From Cycas panzhihuaensis (taxonomy: Eukaryota > Cycadophyta), in contig CM041465.1 of assembly GCA_023213395.1 (NCBI GenBank), forward strand, positions 167,345,741 to 167,409,740: 64,000 nt of DNA, given 5' to 3'. Position numbers and translations under genes: made by a program. Of this stretch, positions 56,693 through 64,000 are shown piece by piece. The notes below the pieces were generated by a model, which worked only from the letters and a program-made list of their open reading frames with translations, ran no database searches and had not been told where the DNA came from. Positions within the stretch are counted from its first letter, which is position 1. Every line of letters starts with the position of its first letter.

Positions 56693-58400
56693 CTATGGGG
56701 TAGACCCTCTCCATCGCTATGGGGTTGCTTCCCACATTGGGGGATCTTATGGGTAAAACCTTATTCCTCACCTTTCATCTTATCCATCCTACTTTATGCC
56801 TCATGTAAGCTCTTCTCAAGGGGGACTTTCACCCCCACACCTTCCACCTCATCAATCATCTGCCCCTATATAGGCATATCTTTACCCCACTTTCACTCAT
56901 GTAACATGCCCCAAGGTGGGTTGAGACCTCTTCACCTAACTCCCTACCTATCATACCCCCATTTGGGGCCTCTTCCTCCCTACTAATTGGGAGGAACCAT
57001 ATATCCCTCTACCACTTATACCCCTTACCAATAGGGGCATACTTCTTATGGCTCCACCCCTTACCCACCAAATATTATAGGTGGGTACCTATACCCCACA
57101 CCTTTATATTCTAAGGTTGACGTGTTAGTCTAATTAGGGGCTTGTCCCTTCGTTGACCATCGATCTACCCCCCTGGCCATAGAGGTACTATGGACTAATT
57201 TACCACCTCATCCTCTTGAAGTACCCAAATTTAAGGGAACTTCTTCTCAAGACCCAGCATATCACATCAGGGCATTCACCATGGTGAGTATCAATTATTG
57301 GGCCTACAATTATATTTTAATAAAATTATTTCCTAGATCCCTTTAGAGAGACACATTGAAATATTTCTACTATCTCCCAGTCCACTCAACATCCACTTTC
57401 CAATAGTTAGTTGATAAATTCATTAGCTATTTTGATGTGTCCTGACCTTTCAAAAGTGGGGTTAAATTCCTACTTTTAATTAAATAAGGTTAAAAGGAGA
57501 TTAACTGTGACTTTATTTGATGGTTCTATGACCTTCTTCACCCTTCCAACACCACATTTCTAGAAGAGTTGAAGAGGGATATTTTTGTTAATGTATTATA
57601 CCCTAAGGTACATGCATAGGTCCTTAAGATGGAGGCAATGACATGAGAGTTTACCATAACTAAATGCTTAGAGATTGAATCTATTGAGATCCAAGTTGGT
57701 CTTAAGAATATCTTTAAGAACTCACAATGTCATGAGGAACTACCACCCCTATGTGAACAAAAGGGCCAACAGTAACCTTCCAGGCCTCTTATCAGTACAA
57801 CCAATAAGACCTTGGACCCCCTTACTTTTTCCATTTGCTCCTTTGAGTAGATGGTTAGGGATTTAAGATTACAACCAAACTAGGCCCCATTAAATCCATA
57901 TCGACCTGTATACTAAGAGGCCTAAATTGCACCATCTATAAATGTGACTACTCAATCTTCCTAAGGAAAGTTGGAAAGACCCCCTCCTAAGAAAAATGGT
58001 GGTCAATCCATGATGAGGGTTCACATAATGATTCATACTATTGGACTTAAAATCCCAAGCTAGTTCCATCTCGTGATCCTCCTTCTCAACCTATATCTAA
58101 ACCTAATTTAGAGTAATTGGTCCATTAAGACCCATTCCCCAACCATAAGGAATAAGAATAAGTAACACAAAATAAGAGAAAAAGGAATAAGAGTTAAACC
58201 CATCCTCCTTCATCTGATTAATCAAGGGATAAAGCCTTCATTGATCCATCTCCCCCTTTGAGTCTTACAACTCAATATGCAACATCCTTGTAGCCTAAGA
58301 CTAAGGGAAAGAGGATCATACAACTAATTAAGACCTCTCAAGTAGGCCTTACCACCCATTCTTGAGTGGCAAAAGAGGTAAGAAAGGCCTCTATGTTGTA
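56693..58400 (+). pseudogene. gag: gag of Tat element E, continued after element F
   Basis: Continues the frame from 42,606: YGVDPLHRYGVA, then a Pro/Tyr-rich region, NLPPHPLEVPKFKGTSSQD near 57,205, INYWAYNYILIKLFPRSL near 57,290, a FYYLPVHS segment, PFKSGVKFLLLIK near 57,455, KCLEIESIEIQVGLKN near 57,670, and a short Cys/His-poor version of the WSIH segment near 58,000. The basic tail follows to about 58,400. Stops again fall at positions that are Gln or Trp in F. Confidence 0.85.
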
Positions 58401-58539
58401 ATAATAATAATCCCAAAAGGATCCTACCCCTATAAAGATCCTCGTTGTTCCTAAGGTCTTGGGTGATATGATTTTAAGAGGGATATTCCTCAACTGATAG
58501 GGAAAAGGAATGCCTTCTCCATTATTGAAGATCTTGATA

Positions 58540-59090
58540 CAATATCTACAAGCATGTCCATGATAGATGTCTATTGGAGTTGCCCTAAGAAATGAGCTTT
58601 TCTCCTTGAGGCCCTTAGCCAAAAGGACACTCCTTTCCATTCTATAACTACCATGACATGTGAGCCACATATCATCTCCTTTGATCCACGTGATCTACCA
58701 CCTCCTAGTAAGTGTGAGTGCCATTGGCACTACCTATCTACTATCACCATAGATACCCCTTATTATGCGTTGAAGAGGACCATTATAGATAATGGCTCTT
58801 TAGTGAATGCCATGCCTATTTGGATGGTTGAGTAATTGGGTATTGAGGCTCTTACCCCTGTCCCTTAAAAATGCCAAGGGTGTGATAGGAGTGAGAAGGC
58901 ACCTCTAGGGATAGTAACCCTACCCCTTACTCTTAAGGATAAGACTCTTCCGACAAAAATTATAGCCCTCGATGTTGATATGGATTATAACCTTCTCCTT
59001 GGCCATCTTTGATTGGATTACATGGGGGTAGTTTTCTCTTCATTATGGGGGCAACTCAAATTTATCTATAAAAGACAAGTGAGACTTATT
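58540..59090 (+). pseudogene. Aspartic protease of Tat element E
   Basis: MSMIDVYWSCPKK*AFLLEA near 58,560 matches F's MSLMDVLRSCPEQRALLLEA. The open frame 58,653-58,835 carries ISFDPRDLPPPSK and ALKRTIIDNGSLVNAMPIWM, with catalytic Asp in D-N-G. Then KCQGCDRSEKAPLG near 58,875 and DYNLLLGHL near 58,985 (F: DYNLLLGRPW). It ends near FIYKRQVRLIIRE. A few stops, otherwise well preserved. Confidence 0.87.
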
Positions 59091-59720
59091 ATTAGAGAGC
59101 TTCATCCCTCTCGTACATTGCCACCTGCTTATTAGGCCATCTTTGATATTAGGGATAACGACCTCAGTAAGCCTCATCCTTTCCTTGAGACCTTCTTTGA
59201 AGGCCCCAATTCCCACCAGGATGAGTCCCCACATCCACTAAAATTAAATTTTATTCAGTTTGCTCCTATTGGTGTAGGTAGTTATGGCTACTTGACTATC
59301 CTTAGTGACCCTAAGTTTGATGTCGAGGACCATGAGCCCACTCTGTGATAAGTGACTCTAGTTTCTCATATGCCCAGGGAACCATCCCATGAAGTTATTT
59401 CCCCTCCTTTTGATCCTTCTTCAAGGACCTCTAATCCTCTTCTTGAGCTATCAAATCTAAATTGGCCACTTCCTTCACCTTCATTCACTACTCAAGTGAC
59501 CACATAAAGGTGCACTCATCAATATATTACTCATACATATACCACATCCTCATGGTCTAGGTCATCACCAAGTGCCAAGACCTACTTGACCTACATACCA
59601 TAACCTCTTGATGGGATTCAACATGTGTTGGGTCCTCTATATCTCATTACCCGATGACTTGGTTCTCACCAAACCTTTTCTACCCATGACTTAGATTAGA
59701 AACCATTGACCATCTATACT
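59091..59720 (+). other. Protease-RT linker of element E, cut by copia H
   Basis: Low-complexity linker like F's, with FIQFAPIGVGSYGYLTILSD near 59,270 (F: FAPISIGSYEYLASFSD). Similarity fades near 59,700. The RT of E is not reached in this window because minus-strand copia sequence follows. Confidence 0.72.
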
Positions 59721-60340
59721 ATCGAGAAAACTAGGCCCTAATAACCAAAAACTGCCACCAAGATCTAAACTATTTTATAACTAGTTACAGGAATCAGAAC
59801 TAAAAATTAACATGTAAGTTTTTAAAGTAGAGATAATATAATAAATGAATTAGAAAGCCAAATCATCATATATACACCTAATATAATGTGGTAAAACCCT
59901 AACATTTTGATAAGGAAACATCCACACAGGAAAGGTATCGATCTTTATTATCAAAGAATAGAAAAGTGTATATAATCTGTAGCAAAATACTCATAGCAAC
60001 AATAGCCAGCTACCCAACTCCTCATAGTATATCCAATATATCAAACACCATAAACATAATAAAAAAATACACTAAATTAGACTATATGAGAGAGTCATAC
60101 AAGGCATAAATCTCGACCATCAAATCTGGGATATTTTGAGCAAACGACCCTAATTCTCTTTATGATTTAGTATGCTTTTCAATGGTAGCTCTTTGGGGTA
60201 GGGTAGCTCTTTGGGGTAGGGTCTACTACCTTGAACTCCCTCTTTGTAGGGGGGGGGTGTGGGGTGGGAGGGGGGGGGGGGGGTTTCTAGCCTCCCTCAC
60301 ACCCCCTGACTAAGGGGAGCTCCCACCTCCCTTGAATCCC
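59721..60340 (-). mobile_element. Probable 3' LTR region of copia element H
   Basis: Lies downstream (left) of H's RNase H. The minus strand shows an AATAAA-like signal (GATAATAAAGATCG near 59,945), followed by sequence like a copia LTR end. Exact ends are not resolved. It includes a 19-bp direct repeat (GTAGCTCTTTGGGGTAGGG, twice, 60,185-60,222) and a G-rich tract. Confidence 0.45.
60247..60283 (+). repeat. G-rich homopolymer tract
   Basis: Runs of 9, 4, 3 and 14 G separated by one or two bases. Potential G-quadruplex former, or a site of sequencing/assembly error. Confidence 0.85.
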
Positions 60341-60880
60341 TCTAAGGAAGTTTGGGGGGGGCAGATGATTTCCTAAACAATTCATCACCTTTTTTGCAAG
60401 CTAAGAGAAGTCAAATACCATTTGAACTTCTCTAATAGTACTATTTTTATAAATATATTAGCATAATTTTATTTTGTGTTAACCTTCTCTAGTGTCACTC
60501 CACCTACTTCTACAACCTATCTAACAAAATGGTATTTATGAGAAATATGCTTTATCCTACTATAATAAGTTAGATTCTTTGCTAAGTAAATAACACTTTG
60601 ACTATTATAAAATACCTTTAACTTTTTATGTTTCCTTCCAAGCTCAACCAACAGACCTTGTAAACTGATTACTTCAAGTATGTGCTATAGTAACATATTC
60701 TACTTCTATAGTCGATAATGTAATTATGCTTTACAATTTTGGCATTCGACTAACTGGACAATTTGCAAGAGTAAATATATAACTTAAAGTAGACCTTCTC
60801 TTATCTAAATCTCCTGTAAAGTTTAAATCAATATATCTAAAAACCTAATTACCTGTACATCCAAAGGTGATGTAATAATC
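60341..60880 (-). pseudogene. Copia H RNase H
   Basis: The minus strand reads LSTIEVEYVTIAH near 60,710 (catalytic Glu), KLKVFYNSQSVIYLAKNLTY near 60,610 (usual CDSQSAIHLAKNP, Asp changed to Asn), IKHISHKYHFVR near 60,550 and EKVNTK near 60,490. These are the final blocks of a copia pol polyprotein. Frameshifts separate blocks. Confidence 0.82.
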
Positions 60881-61900
60881 ACTTATGCCTCTCAAATACT
60901 AAAGCATATATTTCACTATTGCCCAATATTTCCTTCCTAGATTTACCATAAACCTGCTAACTACACTAACTACATGTGAAATATCAAGTCTTATACATAC
61001 CATTTCATATATCAAACTTCCTACTGCAGTAGCATAAGGTATATGAGACATATAATCCTTTTCTTCGTCATTACTAGGACTCATACTCGAAGAGATCTTG
61101 GAATAGGAAGCTAACACGATACTCATTAGTTTCATATTTTCCATACCAAACTTGGTTAGCACCTTCTCTATATATTTCTACTATGATAACCATAACTTAC
61201 TATTTTTCCTGTCTCTATGTATCTCCATACCTAAGATTCATTTTTTAACTCCTAAATCCTTCATATCAAAAGTCCTATCTAATTGAGCCTTTCACTTATT
61301 GATTTTTATTATTCTCTTACTTGCAACTAACATATCATCAACATATAATACAAAGATAATGAATAAGCCATTATCCAATAATTTAAAATAAATACAATAA
61401 TCATACTCATTTCTTTTAAAATTTTAGCTCTCCATGAAGGCATCAAACTTCCTGTACCATTGCCTAGGTGATTATTTTAGGCCATATAATGATTTCCTGA
61501 GCTTACAAATAAGTCTTTTCATGCCAACCTATACAAACCCTTCTGGTAGATCCATATAGATCTTCTCATCTAAATATCCATATAGGAAAGCTATTTTTAC
61601 ATCTAACTACTCTAACTCCAAATTAAGAGAAGCTACCAATACTAACAGAACCTAAATTGAAACAAGTTTTATAACTAGTAAAAAGATCTCATGAAAATCA
61701 ATACTTACTTTCTGTGGAAAGCCTTCAGCTACCAATCTTAGCCTATATTTATCAACCTTTTTATCAATATCTATTTTCTTCTTGAAAACCCACCTACAAC
61801 TAATAGTCTTCCTATCACATGGAAGTTCTACCAAGTCCCATGAATTATTTTTCTTTAAAGCATCTATCTATTCCTGTATAGCCCTCTTCCACTTCTCATT
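60881..61900 (-). pseudogene. Copia H reverse transcriptase
   Basis: The open frame 61,834-61,652 has LPCDRKTISCRWVFKKKIDI and RLVAEGFPQKVSIDFHEIF. Later come KVAFLYGYLDEKI near 61,590, an intact YVDDMLV catalytic motif near 61,335, and the open frame 61,162-60,899 with MSHIPYATAVGSLIYEMVC, DISHVVSVVSRFM and YWAIVKYML. The latter is the RT/RNase H border. The domain is nearly complete with a few stops. Confidence 0.87.
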
Positions 61901-62914
61901 ATGAATATCATCTACTGCTTCTTGATAGCATGTAGGCTCACCATCATTAGAGACCAAAGTAATACAAATAAAAGGGTTATACCTATTAGGTGGATGACTA
62001 ACTCATGTATATCTTCTAACAGTTAGTGGAGGAGTGTCCACATACTCCTATGATTCATTTTCAGAAAAGTCTTTCTACTCTTTTGTTTCCAAAGATGACT
62101 AGGTCTCAAGCTTGACCTGTTGATGTTCAACTTTTTGCTCCTATTTCACTTCAACTTCTACATTATCTAATTTTATAAAAAGAGATTCATTAAATATAAC
62201 ATCTATATTAATAATGATTTTATGGGTAGTAGGATCCCATAACATGTATCCCTTCACACCATCTCTATCACCATAACCAACAAAGATATATCTCTTGGAT
62301 TTCAAGTCTGACTTTGAACATTGACCTATATTAGTCAAGGTATAAGCATCAAAACCAAAAACTTTTAAATTTGAATATTCACATGGATATATAGTCCATA
62401 CCTCTTCAAGAATCTTGTGATCTATTACAAGTGATGGTGACCTATTTACCAAATAATAAGTTGTCTAAACAACTTCTGTCCATAAGCCCTACTCCACTAC
62501 TATATTATTCAGCATGCTTCTAACTCTTTCCAAGAGTGTCCTATTCATGCACTCAGTTATGCCATTCTACTATGAAGTATAGCTAGTGGTCTTATACATT
62601 TCAATCCTAACTTCTCTATAATAGTTCTTAAACTCTAAGGAGTTAAACTCACCTTCATTATTAGTTCTTAAATATTTAATTGACCTACCAGTGCTCTTCG
62701 TAACTAGATCCTTGAATTACTTAAACACATTGAAAACATCAGATTTCGTTTTCAAAAAATAGACCCACACCTTTATCGAGTAATCATCTATACATGTGAC
62801 TAAGTATAATGATCCTCTATAAGATATTATAGGGGTTGTTTCCCACATATCTAAATGTACATAATCCAGAATACCTTCACTAGTGTGATTCTCTACTTTA
62901 AACTTGAGCCTATA
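61901..62914 (-). pseudogene. Copia H integrase
   Basis: The open frame 62,452-62,141 carries LVNRSPS-type start (MVNRSPSLVIDHKILEEVW), YSNLKVFGFDAYTLTN, SKRYIFVGYGDRDGVKGYML and IIINIDVIFNE. This is the integrase C-terminal half typical of the Tork/Tnt1 side of copia. Upstream (62,460-62,914) the core is broken; KSDVFNVFK near 62,740 and a region near 62,660 with LRTNNEGEF are visible. The last includes a catalytic Asp replaced by Asn. Confidence 0.83.
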
Positions 62915-63447
62915 CTACTTCCTAAAAACATAATGTTTATAAAAAGTCAAATCTAAAAGTTGCAAGTTAGGAAGCAACTTACAGTTTATTAGAACCTTAA
63001 GTCCTCTCTTACTCATGTGCCCAAGTCTCTGATGCCATAACTGAGCTGGATCTTTTGTATTTGATGTTGTAGTTGCATGGCTAATATCTATACTTCCCAC
63101 TAAAATGTAAAAGTTTTCTTTCTTTAATACTTTCATAATAACCAAGACACCCTTTAATACCTTCAAGACTCCTTCATGACCTGTGTACTTATAACCACTA
63201 GAATCTAGTTTACCCAAGGAAATCAGATTCCTTTTTAGATTAGGTACATGTCTAACTTTAGTTAATATTCTTACTATACCATCAAACAGTTTAATTCTTA
63301 TGCTACTAATGCCCACTATCTTATAGGAAACTTCATTTCCCATAAGCACATCACCACCATCAAGAGGTTGGTATGATGAAAACCAACTTTTATGTAGACA
63401 CATATGGTGTGAAGCACCTAAATCTAATAACCAATCATGATGATAAT
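62915..63447 (-). pseudogene. Copia H protease and gag-pre-integrase
   Basis: The open frame 63,559-62,915 (214 codons) contains HHDWLLDLGASHHMCLHKSW near 63,440 (protease active site, DSG changed to DLG). VLMGNEVSYKIVGI, VRHVPNLKRNLISLGKLDSS and then QLWHQRLGHMSKRGLKVL near 63,030, the gag-pre-integrase domain, follow. This is the longest undamaged copia reading in the window. Confidence 0.88.
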
Positions 63448-64000
63448 TTAAAATATTATAAGGAACTGAGACATTATTATTTGTACCTTGATTTGACTCC
63501 ACTTGATTAACCTCCTTAGTAGGATCTTCCTTTTTTCGGAACTCCTTCTTTTGTAGCAATCCTTCTTGAGGTGACTTGTCTTATTGCAATGCCAACATCT
63601 GAGCTTACTCTTCTTGCCTTTTGACTTTGACCTTAATGTGTCCCTAGAGCTTTGTCCTCTCTTAATCATTCTGCCCCTTACTGTCATAGCTTCTACTATG
63701 GAGATTTCAAGACAAGACTTCCTCCTCACTTCTTCCATTAGTAAAGCACTCACAACAAAATCATAGTCTAATTCATTTATAGTGATAAGACTAATTGAGG
63801 TGACAATATTATCCCAAGATTCTAGTAATAAACACAATAAGGTAATAACCTTATCCTCATCCTTGATTGTAACATCAATACTAGCTAACTGGAAAATAAG
63901 AGTATTGAAAATATTTAAATGATCAGTGATTTTTATACCTTCCTTCACCTGTAATAAGTACAATTACCTCTTTAAGTAGATTTAATTCGTCACTGATTTA
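63448..64000 (-). pseudogene. gag: Copia H gag, C-terminal part, running out of the window
   Basis: The open frame 63,963-63,448 has ITDHLNIFNTLIFQLASIDV, KVITLLCLLLESWDNIV, LLMEEVRRKS, a basic spacer (SKGKKSKL) and the zinc knuckle CWHCNKTSHLKKDC near 63,595 (C-x2-C-x4-H-x4-C kept; the usual Gly before His is Ser). It overlaps the protease frame by about 110 bases, so gag and protease are now in different frames. The gag start lies beyond 64,000. Confidence 0.87.

Overview
The window is plant nuclear heterochromatin made almost entirely of nested, mostly degraded LTR retrotransposons. I find no host protein gene, tRNA, rRNA or CRISPR array. Plant origin is supported by Tat-lineage Ty3/gypsy elements (long 2.4-2.6 kb LTRs, a second RNase H after integrase, an antisense plant-mobile-domain gene) and plant Ty1/copia elements. 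I cannot name the species.

Left part (1-12,882). A degraded Tat element, A, lies on the minus strand: gag at 1-1139 and 3658-4000, and a partial LTR at about 7340-8130. Its gag is split by a 2508-bp solo LTR (1145-3652). Copia remnant B (minus, about 4001-6900) sits between A's gag and LTR. A lies next to a Ty3/gypsy remnant, G (minus, about 8700-11,950). G is interrupted by copia C (minus), whose 3' LTR is 11,954-12,475.

Middle (12,883-30,755). Tat element D, 17.9 kb on the plus strand, is inserted in the RNase H of copia C (target duplication aaaac/caaac). Every module can still be traced: LTR, primer site, gag, protease, RT, RNase H, integrase, extra RNase H, an antisense plant-mobile-domain gene, minisatellites, LTR. 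Amber stops riddle it. Copia C resumes at 30,756-32,888.

Right part (32,889-64,000). Tat element E starts inside copia C's integrase and runs past the window end. Its 5' LTR is split by copia material (34,625 to about 41,040). Its gag is split by the youngest element, F (42,607-56,687; target duplication CCTAC), a GC- and CpG-rich island. F belongs to the same LTR family as E. F has lost RT, RNase H and most of integrase, but keeps gag, protease, the antisense gene and the extra RNase H. E resumes at 56,693 to about 59,720 and is then interrupted by copia H (minus), which leaves the window.

The most interesting signal is the antisense gene in D and F. In both it starts with a TATA-like box, an 8-codon first exon ending at a GTGAGT donor, and a second exon encoding a plant mobile domain. 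D and F are otherwise strongly diverged and carry this gene on opposite sides of the extra RNase H. This suggests a conserved, independently promoted, spliced passenger gene opposing gag-pol transcription.
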